DNA of 64,000 bases from Histomonas meleagridis. Lineage: Eukaryota; Parabasalia; Tritrichomonadida; Dientamoebidae. The position numbers and the translations under genes were made by a program. Below are positions 49,901 to 57,847 of this stretch, piece by piece. The stretch spans positions 744,001-808,000 of the forward strand of contig WSYJ01000001.1 of the NCBI GenBank assembly GCA_020186115.1, written 5' to 3'. Positions within the stretch are counted from its first letter, which is position 1. The number at the start of each line of letters is the position of its first letter. The notes beneath the pieces are model-generated. The model saw only the letters and a list, made by a program, of their open reading frames with translations, had not been told where the DNA came from and ran no database searches.

Positions 49901-52900
49901 AATGGCAAGTAAATGGTTTACCACAAGATTTATTATCGAAACAAAATGGTGTTTTAGTTACAATGTCTAAAAGATATCCATTATTAATTGATCCTCAAGG
50001 TCAAGGACGAAAATGGTTAATCGAAAATAATCAAGTTAAAACATTACGATCAGATGATCCTAATTATATTCGATCTATTGAGAATGCTATACGTGTAGGT
50101 TCATCAGTATTATTAGAAGATGTTGGAGAAGTATTAGATCCGGGTTTAGATTTTATATTATCTCCTAAAATCCAAAAGAAAAATGGCCGAATTTCGATTA
50201 GAATTGGTAATAAATGGGTCGATAAAGATCCAAACTTTAAATTATATATTACTACGAAACTTAATAATCCAAATTTCTTACCTGATATATTTAATCAACT
50301 TTCAGTAATTAACTTTTCTGTCACGAAAGAAGGACTTGAAGAACAATTATTAAGTGATGTAGTATTACATGAAATGCCTGAATTAGAAAATCAAAGATCT
50401 GAATTAATCATTGAAATATCTAAAGATCAAAAAGCATTAAATGAATTAATGGATAAAATTCTTCATTTATTATTTACTTCTACTGGTAATATATTAGATA
50501 ATGAAACTTTAATTGCGACTTTACATAATGCAAAAGAAACTTCTAAACAAGTAATGTCTAGACTTAAACAATCAGAAAAAACTGAAAAAGAAATTACCGA
50601 AAAAAGAAGTATTTATAATAATGTAGCAGAACGTGGTGCGCTTTTATACTTTGTAATATTAGAATTACCTGGAATTGATTCTATGTATCAATATTCATTA
50701 GAATTCTTCAAGCGAATTTTTAATGAAGTTTTAGTTAATACTGAAGAATGTGAAGATATTCCATTAAAATGTATTAAATATATTAATAACTTAACTTATT
50801 CTACTTATGCTAATGTTTCTAGAGGACTTTTCGATAATCATAGACTTGTATTCTCATTTTTAATTGCTACAAGATTATTAAGAACTACAAATAAAATTAC
50901 TGATGAAATGTGGGAATTATTTATACGTGGACCTAAAGAAATTGATGTTGAACAATTCGAAAAACCTAATTCAAATATCGAAACAAGAATTTGGTCAAAA
51001 ATTTGTTCACTTTCTAAAACGTTTAAAGGACTTGAAACTCATATTAATCAAAATTATAATTTATGGAAACCTTTAATCGAAGAAGATTCAATAAAATTCC
51101 CTTCTCCATATAATAACTTAACAATATTTGAACAATTAATAATAATTTCATCAATATCAAAACGTAAAGTTTCGACTTTAGCACGGAATTTAATTCAAGA
51201 TGAATTAGATGAAAGTTATTTAACTATATCAAATGTAAGTTTAGAAGATCCATTTAATGATACATCGAATGATATTCCATTATTATTTATATTATCACAA
51301 GGTGCAGATCCACGAGAATTACTTGAAAGGTTTGCACAACAAAAAGGTTATTCTAATAAATTAAAAGTAATATCATTAGGTCAAGGAAGAGGCCCTACAG
51401 CAGTTAACATGTTAAAACGAGCCAAAACTAAAGGCGAATGGGTCTTTTTACAAAACTGTCATTTATGTCCATCATTTTTACCCAAACTTGAACATATGAT
51501 TCAAAAGATGTCACGTAAATCATCGACATATCATAAAGAATTCCGATTATTCTTAAGTTCAATGCCAACGAATGAATTCCCAATATTCATATTACGGAAT
51601 TCCATAAAAGTTACAAGTGAACCACCATCAGGAATCCAATCGAACATTAACTTATTAATGAATACTATTAATTCTAAACAATGGGAAAGTGGATCAAAGA
51701 TTCGTCCATGGAAGAAATTGTTGTTTAGTATCGCTGTCTTTCATTCGACGATTCAAGAACGTAAACGTTATGGATCATTAGGGTTTAATAAGATATATGA
51801 ATGGAATCCAAGTGATTTCTTAATATCAATTAAAATGTTACGAATATTTCTAACTCAAAATGATGACTTACAATGGGACGCTTTAAGACAAATGATCGGA
51901 GACGTGATTTATGGCGGAAGAGTGACCGATGATTGGGATCGAAGATGTATGAACTCTTTACTCGATAAGTTTTTATGTAACAAAGCACTCGAAGATGGAT
52001 ATTATTTCGATGAAAATAAGTTATACCCAACAATTCCTTTGTTCTCATACGCTCAAATCCAAAAATTTGTCACAAAGAATTTCCCGATTGAAGATTCGCC
52101 TTCAATATTCGGATTTCATCCAACAGCATTAAACACATTAAATTTACAAAAATCAGAAAATTTAATCGATTTGGTGCTCGCGGTACAACCAAACGAAGGT
52201 AATTCTTCCGTTATGCAAAAAGATGACGAAACTGTTTTGGAGTTAATAAATGAATTGGAATCTCAATTACCAATTGTGATCACAACAAAAAATGCTCACA
52301 AGTCGTTGTTTAAAGAATCGTATGGAAACAAAATGAACTCTTTAACAATAACGTTGTTACAAGAAGTCGATCGTTATAACTCATTACTTAATCTGATACA
52401 TAATTCTCTTGGCTTACTTAAAAAGGCGATTAAGGGAGAAGTACTGATGTCAATCGAATTGTCGGAGTTATACCATAATTTGATTAACAAACAAATTCCA
52501 AAACAATGGGCAAATATATCATATCCATCTCAAAAACCTTTAATCCCATGGTATAAAGACTTGATTAAAAGAATCGATTTCATACAAAATTGGATTAAGA
52601 AAGGTGAGCCAAATGTCTTTTGGTTTTCCGGATTTTATTTCCCGCAATCATTTTTAACAGCAATATTACAAAATCATTCGAGAAAATATTCGGTGCCTAT
52701 TGACACTTTAGAATTCGAGGCTGAAATTATGAACCAAAATAAAGATGATTTCATTAATCAACCAGAAGATGGTGTTTATATCTATGGGTTATATTTCGAT
52801 GGCGCACAATGGGATTTCGAAAATAATTGTTTATGTGATTGTAACTTGAATAATAATAACTATGTCGAAGCACCCGTAATACATTTAATTCCAAAAGTTG

Positions 52901-53082
52901 ATTTTACTTGTCCAAAAGATCAATACTTGTGTCCAGTGTATAGGACTGCTGTTAGAGCAGGTGTACTCTCAACAACAGGGCATTCAACGAATTTTGTGGT
53001 TGCACTAAATATTCCATCCAAAGAAAAACCGAAAAAGTGGACGTTACGCGGCACAGCACTTTTGCTAGAAACACCATTTTAA
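40942..53082 (+). CDS. Axonemal (inner-arm type) dynein heavy chain, canonical
   Basis: 4,046 residues in one frame. Residues 1-160 are a disordered, basic leader with three RPxT motifs. The tail carries YYTLSYEGITSNIE...LQQWVREC, as in single-headed inner-arm chains, and the linker follows (HWNKIERITG; RTAFPRFYFLSNENLL). All four nucleotide sites of the ring are normal: AAA1 GPAGTGKT (1437-1444) with CFDEFNR (1487-1493), AAA2 GQTGGGKT (1718-1725), AAA3 GESGCGKT (2040-2047) and AAA4 GMGGTGKR (2381-2388). The stalk coiled coil and microtubule-binding tip span about 2620-2900 (FVKPPQLVIEIMEAVCLL; TLNYIRKMASDPKYSIKNVAS). AAA5-6 and the C-terminal domain end with CPVYRTAVRAGVLSTTGHSTNFV and PKKWTLRGTALLLETPF, the usual axonemal dynein end. 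It drives flagellar beating. Family firm; the exact orthologue needs a tree. Confidence 0.97.
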   Translation: MNEKDLLDRIYIKNRPQTVSHGLRPKNPSQISPTLTTRKNKSNQNNFNGVSIPMLSIPKDPKQSNLTSADRPGISVRRVKTNNRSNNENNTTISRPHTAIPSNQQSHLLSPIRNSRFPTLDGTTNIDRSQNSTSNSNRFKPDRPQTSFNKTIPKGSEYIVTPTQSVFHLKKSNLSARAPDSLEQFKNDPLYSSIISDELWNDQKYIFYYIRLIRQKRLEQEFLYFETEPSTDKEPENVYLLHIISPSEVNWNKYYTLSYEGITSNIERKSEFCPLQQWVRECTLYIQTKENKFFKRYQQWRAFSLIYRITKNRMLFNSKSKISLSLFHVDETLRKAILVLQRCCESLQKLSLVDVLSSQTLTLKQFIQKQYDHETKVSKLINDLIEEARIAIVQACDYSYELTGTMDSIKPKKENKKKNEKKEKRNIKSRFNNDKKKKIIISNDMMVYTQLATQNFCIKRLARFIKLCDYKLIHSLHTFTVESCKQLVEFLTPRIDSSGGDITRLKTEVIINSNKLGFSPSVKEMENEIILIWQHLLSSIYRIQTFSEHQSLTQYCPQKKSRKGDNSLVSLVEIIQKDNLYQKLSKDLINNIETAYKLADEKLLLYQPHFENYLINIKFNVHEIQEQNPNAEFYNNAIHQYQQEIQNIDSLQTSIQVHMLLIQLSKFCDRIKPTPRKCLEQLYSIIPLIAENKVNALTQQLNDALTILHTEPNDVHSFVSTLEFRRKLTKDFDQIRKDYAETSAFYTLISDNKITTSEDSIVSFRALAPLIGNLEALIISTKEDEENKIQKWKPSLQNLLVNVRKELLDIHYKTNDAKVLDKDSNPDEVIKYLINCQNEVNELSKRCEQIQSYQKSLQLKVSPIDELTETSVDLDNKLLLWKSHKEWKELITKWNPTPFKSIKIEEFNDGIQKFTRIASQLSTSLPEHPLVPIFKSSVFKYTEILPVIIALSNPCLTSIHWNKIERITGVTKLQETNYPLIYLIDKQFSSYSEAIESISNDASNETSLLKMLREIENTWDKIDLQIIPHKEKKDFYLIGGIDEITETLEETQVQLSTIRSSRYVGAIKTQVDDLSKSMNLLGKCLENISVFQIAFNSLSKIFSSSDIQRELATQSKELFVIERQFKTWGQHARDSPRAFKLCSNPKVLQLFDGWLESIEKIQKDLEEFLQKKRTAFPRFYFLSNENLLKIFAEARNPKAVQPFLPKLFDGIHTLEFSPNGQDILAMYSVEGEKISLSKCQSIGAIENWLNNLEKSMKLTLHHLFKDGLNAYITMSRIDWIQKHYAQVISVISQIKFAQNVEEALISSNPLESLKNLNEQMNQNLSDLSDLVRCQLPRSKRSAIVSLITLDIHSRDIIIELINENVQSLNDFCWVKRLRYYWDTDLNRICLNQANARIEYGYEYLGATSRLVVTPLTERCYLTLTSALQCYLGGSPAGPAGTGKTETVKDLSKAVGNFCVVFNCSDAVTVIQMESFFSGLSQTGAWACFDEFNRINIEVLSVIAEQVYTIQNAIASHLKTFQFSGQLIPLNPRVGIFITMNPGYAGRTELPDNLKSLFRPISMMVPDYSMIAENILYSEGFNNAKPLARKITQLYKLSSEMLSHQSHYDFGMRALKSVLIMAGKSKRKTPTLNEDIILIRAMKDSNVSKLLIDDYKLFNDIISDLFPGVEFEEETFEELTNAINQAINERGLQQSNYIINKTIQLYQIMNIRHGVMLVGQTGGGKTTSRNLLSDALDILNKPVEQVEVNPKAVTLSDLYGSYNLVTNEWKNGLVGKFFSEMSEADPNIQQWIIFDGPVDALWIENLNTVLDDNKLLSLANSDRIKMTDQMHLLFEVGDLSQASPATVSRCGMVYYQPEDLGWKPLIYSWINNQPQNVHEIYKTIFESTYDNSIKVITDTCKTVITPIIWNISNSLCSIIDSLIKEQNIDIENIAKDQIEKIIYHIYVFALTWSFGSIITLETRNDFDSFLRENFETKINYPKRKTLFDYYLDIKELRFISWENMIKNEENQTSFIQTSDTIKYSYLLSILIHQKRPVLFLGESGCGKTSIIQNTLNKEMNSIFSILFTLSARTSIQQIKELIENKMLHKRKTLYGPPEGKSAVLLIDDFNLPRPDTYMSQPPIEILRTIINNKGIYNTDELYWCDIEDLTVIAAGMEIGHVTKRFISKFSILSLPSPSDSVLNCIFSEILNKFLNNGFAENIVNMSSMIVKASIQFYRKIKLELLPTPSRSHYKFNMRDLSRMFKGILLTTKDSLNDPISFIKLWFHENIRVFGDRLIDDNDHIKLNNTLYDIAKTELRVKEEMSFYFDDKQLLIWTDILKGYGSTVHIYQEANSMLQLTASLNTFSNIYKTSIILFKQSIEHILRIVRVMRQPSGHMLLVGMGGTGKRTSARFAAFVSDIEVFELQPTKDYKINEFRNDLKTIFKIAGIQNKPIMFLLNDEQIIDESFLEDINNVLNNGEVPGLFETEEFNQLINELVPMMKKSNESIDYESLCKKFTSNIMKNLHIVLALSPIGGRFRDRCRIFPALVNCCTIDWFEPWNNEALETVANGLLKKMDSLNKFNDQIETISKLSTYGHSLVVEISEKFKHELNRIYYVTPAIYIEYFSLFNDMLKKRISEMKQKKEQLKKGIDKLAGTNNKVQEMEAELQKLTPLLEKKANETNELMEKLKVDKVKVNEAHKSISAEEEIVQQVRTKALKLASEAQADLDKAMPLLNAALSAVEDLKNRKSELAVVKTFVKPPQLVIEIMEAVCLLNGRNGDWASAKSFLAQTDFFNQLLEVHNKPIPESTLNYIRKMASDPKYSIKNVASVSESAACLFKWVTAIEKYVTERQRILPKQKRRDEAQEALNEAEKNLKEKQDELKIISDQLTNLQNQFDESQKQQIELTEKIKQCQYRLKNASLLTVALDDERIRWKENLIELSNSKKSILGDTLLIVFHIAYIGPFSYNYRSEIITKMISKTKELNLQISNNFSLENITISPATLREWQVNGLPQDLLSKQNGVLVTMSKRYPLLIDPQGQGRKWLIENNQVKTLRSDDPNYIRSIENAIRVGSSVLLEDVGEVLDPGLDFILSPKIQKKNGRISIRIGNKWVDKDPNFKLYITTKLNNPNFLPDIFNQLSVINFSVTKEGLEEQLLSDVVLHEMPELENQRSELIIEISKDQKALNELMDKILHLLFTSTGNILDNETLIATLHNAKETSKQVMSRLKQSEKTEKEITEKRSIYNNVAERGALLYFVILELPGIDSMYQYSLEFFKRIFNEVLVNTEECEDIPLKCIKYINNLTYSTYANVSRGLFDNHRLVFSFLIATRLLRTTNKITDEMWELFIRGPKEIDVEQFEKPNSNIETRIWSKICSLSKTFKGLETHINQNYNLWKPLIEEDSIKFPSPYNNLTIFEQLIIISSISKRKVSTLARNLIQDELDESYLTISNVSLEDPFNDTSNDIPLLFILSQGADPRELLERFAQQKGYSNKLKVISLGQGRGPTAVNMLKRAKTKGEWVFLQNCHLCPSFLPKLEHMIQKMSRKSSTYHKEFRLFLSSMPTNEFPIFILRNSIKVTSEPPSGIQSNINLLMNTINSKQWESGSKIRPWKKLLFSIAVFHSTIQERKRYGSLGFNKIYEWNPSDFLISIKMLRIFLTQNDDLQWDALRQMIGDVIYGGRVTDDWDRRCMNSLLDKFLCNKALEDGYYFDENKLYPTIPLFSYAQIQKFVTKNFPIEDSPSIFGFHPTALNTLNLQKSENLIDLVLAVQPNEGNSSVMQKDDETVLELINELESQLPIVITTKNAHKSLFKESYGNKMNSLTITLLQEVDRYNSLLNLIHNSLGLLKKAIKGEVLMSIELSELYHNLINKQIPKQWANISYPSQKPLIPWYKDLIKRIDFIQNWIKKGEPNVFWFSGFYFPQSFLTAILQNHSRKYSVPIDTLEFEAEIMNQNKDDFINQPEDGVYIYGLYFDGAQWDFENNCLCDCNLNNNNYVEAPVIHLIPKVDFTCPKDQYLCPVYRTAVRAGVLSTTGHSTNFVVALNIPSKEKPKKWTLRGTALLLETPF

Positions 53083-53700
53083 TCATAATAAAATGTTTTT
53101 TATATTAATATATTTTGAATCACAAATATAAAAGCAAAAAAGATGTCATTATGTAGTTTGTTTATTTTTAATTTTCTGGATTCATTTTATTTAAATCTGT
53201 TGAATCAATTTAACAATTTCTGTATACAATAGCTTTTTTTTAGTTGCATTTTTTTTATTCTTGATAGAAATTCCTATTCATTATTAATTTCATGTGCAAT
53301 CATAAGAATTTTAATTAAACAATATTACAGTTCAGGACAAGTAAAATTCCCCGTTGACATACATTGGCCAATCAGGCATAATACATTCTGGACTAATCTC
53401 GGGCCCCAAAAGGTACATACCCGATGAGCTGTAGCATTATGCATATTGAACATATTTCAAAGTGTAGGCGTGGGTTATATTGAGTGTTGGTCTACAGGTT
53501 TTTCACAGCAGTCTAATTATAAAAATTTCGAAATTTTTTAGAATAAAAATATAATTCTTTATTTTTTTCCACTTTTTTTATATGTCTCATTATTACATAA
53601 TAATAAAAAAATAAGTCTACCTAATCAGCTTTTATCCAAAATTAAAACAAACAATGCTCCTTTGTTCGTATATCTTTAGCATTTATATGAACCAAAGCCC
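53083..53700. other. Intergenic with an unexplained GC-rich patch
   Basis: Follows the dynein stop codon. Most is AT-rich, but about 53336-53515 is clearly richer in G and C (GGGCCCC, GTAGGCGTGGG). It contains a short stem, TCGGG at 53399-53403 against CCCGA at 53420-53424. Both strands have stops in every long frame. It could be a noncoding RNA gene or a decayed coding fragment (minus strand: ECIMPDWPMYVNGEFYL). Confidence 0.35.
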
Positions 53701-53784
53701 TTAAAAACCCTTGGATTGTGCGAGAAAACGATGAAAGATGTCAACTATTATCGTATTATCTTTTTTAGATGCAATCAAAAGTGC

Positions 53785-54560
53785 TGTTCTAAATCATATA
53801 AATAATTTCCAAATATTATTTTGAAATTTTAAATTATTAATATAAATTTTCAATAAAATAAATAAATATCTTTGGCATTGACATCAATTCATTTTTGTTG
53901 AAGAAGTAATTTAACTATTTCTGTACGACCTTTTTCAGATGATAAAATAAGTGCTGTATCAAATAATTTAAATAATTTCCAAATATTATTTTGAAATAAG
54001 AAATTATTAAAATAAATTTTAAATAAAACAAATAAATATCTTTAACATTAATATCAGTTCCTTCTTGTTCAAGAAGTAATTTAACTATTTCTGTATGACC
54101 ATTTTCAGATGCATAAATAAGTGCTGTAAAAAATAATTTAAATAATTTCCAAATATTATTTTAAAATATTAAATTATTAAAATAAATTTTCAATAAAACA
54201 AATAAATATCTTTAGCATTAATATCAATTCCTTCTTGTTCAAGAAGTAATTTAACGATTTCTGTATGACCATTTTCAGATGCATAAATAAGTGCTGTATT
54301 AAATAATTTAAATAATTTCCAAATATTATTTTGAAAATTTAAATAATTAAAATAAATTTCAAATAAAACAAATAAATATCTTTAGCATTAATATCAATTC
54401 CTTCTTGTTCAAGAAGTAATTTAACTATTTCTGTATGACAATTTTCAGATGCATACATAAGTGCTGTATCAAATAATTTAAATAATTTTTAAATATTATT
54501 TTGAAATATAAAATTATTAAAATAAATTTTAAATAAAACAAATGAATATTTTTAGCATTA
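53785..54560 (-). repeat. 170-bp tandem units: ankyrin block plus 80-nt spacer
   Basis: Equivalent positions recur at 53875, 54045, 54215, 54385 and 54555, each 170 bases apart. Every unit is a 90-nt ankyrin block (TAL...NAKD) and an 80-nt AT-only spacer starting ATTTATTTGTTTTATTT-like on the coding strand and carrying TTTGGA at spacer positions 55-60. Exact spacing with scattered base changes shows tandem amplification without indels. Confidence 0.85.
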
Positions 54561-55276
54561 ATATCAATTCCTCTTTGCTTTAAAATGTAACAAGTTCAAT
54601 ATTTCCTGAAAATGAAGCAAAAACTAAAATATCTTCTGGAATTTGATTATTTTTAAGGAAATATTTTACAAGAAAAATATTTCCAATTTTTGCTGCTTTA
54701 TTAATGATATTTTTATTAATTTTCATTCCTTCTTTTTCTAAATATGTAAAAATTTCATAATTAAAATATGAAACACATATTTCTCCTAATTCTTTTAAAT
54801 TATTAATATCTTCAATTTTATTTTCATAAAGATGATAAAAGATATTATTTCGATGAAATTCAATTGCTGTTTTATATGCATCTTCAAATGATGAATGATT
54901 TTGTTCACATAAATGAATAATTTCTTCATTTCCACCTGCAACTGCATATTTACCTGTGTTATCTATTTTAGAACCATTCATAAGTAAATATTTAAAACAT
55001 TTAACTGATCCAAAAAATGCTGCATAATCAATCAATGTAACATTTTCTTTATTAATAAATGACCATCTTTCATAAATTGATTTTGGAATTATTTGATTAT
55101 AATCGAATTCATTTTGTGATGATATTTCTTGTAGTTTCTCTATTTCATCATTTCGAATTATTTTTGCAATTTCATTTGGATTAACTCCTTCTTTAATTAA
55201 TTGCTTATGAAGTGCAAAATCATTCTTCGAAAGTTTTTCATAAGAAATATTTTCTTGATCAAATAAATATTTATTT

Positions 55277-55293
55277 TATATATATATATATAT
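55277..55293. repeat. (TA)n microsatellite at a frameshift point
   Basis: Seventeen bases of alternating TA inside the ankyrin pseudogene, exactly where its reading frame shifts. Dinucleotide slippage would produce such a shift. Confidence 0.85.
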
Positions 55294-55927
55294 TCATCTG
55301 ATTTATCTTGATTAATATGAACAAAAAATGGTTCACATATATTTTGGATGATTTTTGATTCAATTAAATTATACTTAATCATATAATTAAGTAAATAAAA
55401 TGATTCTTGCGTGTGTTTTTTAAGTAGAAATTGAGAAAATAAATTTATTATTTTTGAGTTGATCTTATTATTTTCTTCAAATTTTTCAATTTCTTGTAAT
55501 AATCTCAAATATATATCAAAATTATTACTATTAATCAAAAGATATGTATATATCATTCGGCATATAATGATATCATAAGATATTGAATATTTTTTACAAA
55601 ATTTGCTGAGGGTAAAATTTGATGATTGAGCAAAATTATCTATATTCAAACCAAAGATTATGTTTTTAAGCGTTGTAAATGTTTCCCATTCGTTTTTAGA
55701 TTTCTGATTTATTGTTGCTGTTTGATTTTGAATCATTTAGAAAAATAGAAGGTTCGTTAGCAGGGTTGGCCCACAATTGATCGTTTAATTTTCGATACGA
55801 GTCACTTTTTTATCGATAAAAACCGACCAACAACGGTTTGAATCTAGATAAGTTATAAGACTAAGTCAATAGGAACGATACTAATGTTCTTTGTATCACG
55901 AAATTTTTGAATGGTTTTTAATCGACC

Positions 55928-55980
55928 AAAACCGTTTATTTATTGATACAATCGATCGATATTGATAAATAAACGGTTTT
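55928..55980. repeat. Inverted repeat with two divergent AATAAACGGT motifs
   Basis: Perfect 16-bp arms at 55928-55943 and 55965-55980 (AAAACCGTTTATTTAT and its complement) around a 21-base loop that itself holds the palindrome ATCGATCGAT. Each arm contains the AATAAACGG core found in front of several genes here. The surrounding 55741-56000 has no gene. Confidence 0.75.
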
Positions 55981-56059
55981 TATTGATGTTAAATCGAAAA
56001 AATTGCCTAATTATTAAAACATATTCCAAATTATTAAAACATATATAAAATTATTCAAA

Positions 56060-56945
56060 TGAATATTTTTTGCATTAACATCAATTCCTTTATCTAAAAG
56101 TAATTTTACTATTTCTATATTATTATTTTTAATTGCTATATGAAGTGCTGTTTCAAATTATTAAAACATATTCAAAATTATTAAAACATATTCTCAATTA
56201 TTAAAATGAATAATTCCTGCATTAACATCAATTCCTTTTTGATCTAAAATTTATTTCACAAGTTCAGCATTTCCTGATACTGAAGCAAATGGCAAAATGT
56301 TTTTTGGGGTTTGATTATTTTGAAGGAAATATTTAACAAGATGTGAGTTTTCGTTTCTTGCTGGTTCGTTTTTACAAGTATTAACATCAATTCCTTTTTC
56401 TTCCAAAAATGTCAAAATATCATAATTATCTTTTTGAATACAAAAACTTACCAAATCATTAGTTTTATCTTCAGACATTTTTGGTATTGATTGTATTTTT
56501 TCTGATTTATTCTCAAAAATATATTAAAAATATCATTTTGGTGTAACATAATTGCTGTTTCATATGCATCTTCAAATGATGAATGGTTTTGCTCACACAA
56601 ATGAATAATTTCTTCATTTCCACCTGCGTTTGCATATGTCTGTGTTTTCTGTCTTTATACCATTCATATGCAAAAATTTAAAACATTTAACAGATCCAAA
56701 AAATGCTGTATAATCAATTAATGTAACATTTTCTTTATTAATAAATGAACATCTTTCATAAAGTGATGGTTGAATTGTTTGATTAAAATCAAAATTTGTT
56801 TGTGATGATATTTCTTGAAGTTTTTCTATTTCATCATGTCGAATGATTTTTACAATTTCATTTGGATTATGTCCTTCTTTAATTAATTTCTTATGAAGCT
56901 GCCAATCATTCTTTGAACATTCTTCATAATTTTTTTTGAATATAT
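56060..56945 (-). pseudogene. Decayed ankyrin-family copy
   Basis: Upstream end near 56945 reads NDWQLHKKLIKEGHNPNEIVKIIRHD...SFINKENVTLIDYTAFFGS, matching the copies at 55.2 and 62.5 kb. After that it breaks repeatedly by frameshifts and stops. An open part at 56478-56251 reads NYDILTFLEEKGIDVN and NSHLVKYFLQNNQTPKNILP. One ankyrin block remains at 56151-56065 (TALHIAIKNNNIEIVKLLLD), preceded by a spacer of about 60 nt. This spacer is built from 20-bp repeats of the AAATTATTAAAACATATTC type and differs from the 80-nt spacers of the other copies. No N-terminal start is seen. Confidence 0.7.
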
Positions 56946-57283
56946 TCAGTATAAATTAATTTACTTATTTAATAATTTTCTTTTTTTTAATGGAGTATTA
57001 ACTTTGTAGTATGAAAAGGTTGAATGTTTGTAAGTATCTTCGATGTTCAGTATGAATTTACATTTCAAAAAAGATTCACTAATTTTCAAAAATATAATCA
57101 AACCATTCCATGAAGTTTAATTATGGGCATATTGCAATAATACTTGTAATTAATGCATTCAATTTGTATTTCAATTAAATATTCAATGTTTTACATTTTT
57201 TGGGAAATCGATTTCCGACAAATTAATTTAATTCAAAAAGTTTTAGATCAAAAAAACTTGAATACGAGAACAGGTCAAAAAAA
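56946..57283. other. Intergenic, no gene seen
   Basis: AT-rich upstream region of the Rab gene. Neither a TCAYW initiator nor an AATAAACG motif lies close to the Rab start. Confidence 0.4.
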
Positions 57284-57847
57284 ATGAACAAAGAAAACTT
57301 CAAAATCATTGTCGTTGGCAAATGTCAAGTTGGCAAATCATGCCTAATTAGGGCAATATCATCATCTGAATTCGATCCTAACTATTCTCCAACTGTTGGT
57401 GTTTCATTTATAGCAAAAAATATAATATTTGAAAATCAGACTGTAAGAATTCAACTTTGGGATACAGCTGGACAAGAAGTGTATCGTGCACTAACATATA
57501 GTTATTTTCGTGATGCTGATTGTGCTTTAATTGTTTATGATGTTACAGACGAAGATTCATTTCAAGAGCTTCAACAATGGGTCGATGATGTTCGGAATCA
57601 TACTTCAAAAGATTGTGTGATATTCATTGTTGGAAATAAAATTGATTTGGATTCACGAAAAATTTCATATCAACAAGGCTTAGATTTTGCACAAAATAAC
57701 AAACTCCAATTCTTTGAAGTGTCTGCAAAAACTAATGATAATATGACATTGCTCTTGGATAGTTGCATATCTGCAATTTTTCATAGCAAGGCAAAATCGG
57801 ACCCGCGTAATCTTGAAGCAAAAGAAGAAAGTAGATGCCACTGCTAA
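57284..57847 (+). CDS. Rab-family small GTPase
   Basis: 187 residues, typical Rab length. All five GTPase motifs are intact: P-loop GKCQVGKS (12-19), switch I Thr37 in SPTVGVSF, WDTAGQE (59-65) with the catalytic Gln64, NKID (118-121) and SAK (near 148-150). The RabF-like segment after WDTAGQE (VYRALTYSYFRDADCALIVYD) supports Rab rather than Ras or Rho. It ends in CHC, a double-cysteine geranylgeranylation signal for membrane attachment. Rabs direct vesicle docking; the sequence resembles Rab5/Rab21/Rab22-like endosomal members, but trichomonads have hundreds of Rabs and I cannot name the subfamily. It sits between ankyrin pseudogenes. Confidence 0.95.
   Translation: MNKENFKIIVVGKCQVGKSCLIRAISSSEFDPNYSPTVGVSFIAKNIIFENQTVRIQLWDTAGQEVYRALTYSYFRDADCALIVYDVTDEDSFQELQQWVDDVRNHTSKDCVIFIVGNKIDLDSRKISYQQGLDFAQNNKLQFFEVSAKTNDNMTLLLDSCISAIFHSKAKSDPRNLEAKEESRCHC

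Larger units (their letters stand above)
53701..55736 (-). pseudogene. Ankyrin-family protein with long N-terminal region, broken by frameshifts
   Basis: From 55736 the frame reads MIQNQTATINQKSKNEWETF with the helical N-terminal region typical of trichomonad ankyrin proteins (DUF3447-associated: KKHTQESFYLLNYMIKYNLI). It is lost at the (TA)n run 55277-55293, where a two-base slip shifts the frame. The next frame resumes with LIKEGVNPNEIAKIIRNDEIE and DYAAFFGSVKCFKYL, the DUF3447-like part, up to NIELV near 54583, where a second small deletion breaks it against the paralogue at 61.8 kb. Then come about five 30-residue ankyrin blocks separated by 80-nt spacers, and a last block TALLIASKKDNTIIVDIFHR ending in TAA at 53703-53701. 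With two coding frameshifts it is probably dead, unless the TA run is an assembly fault. Confidence 0.7.
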
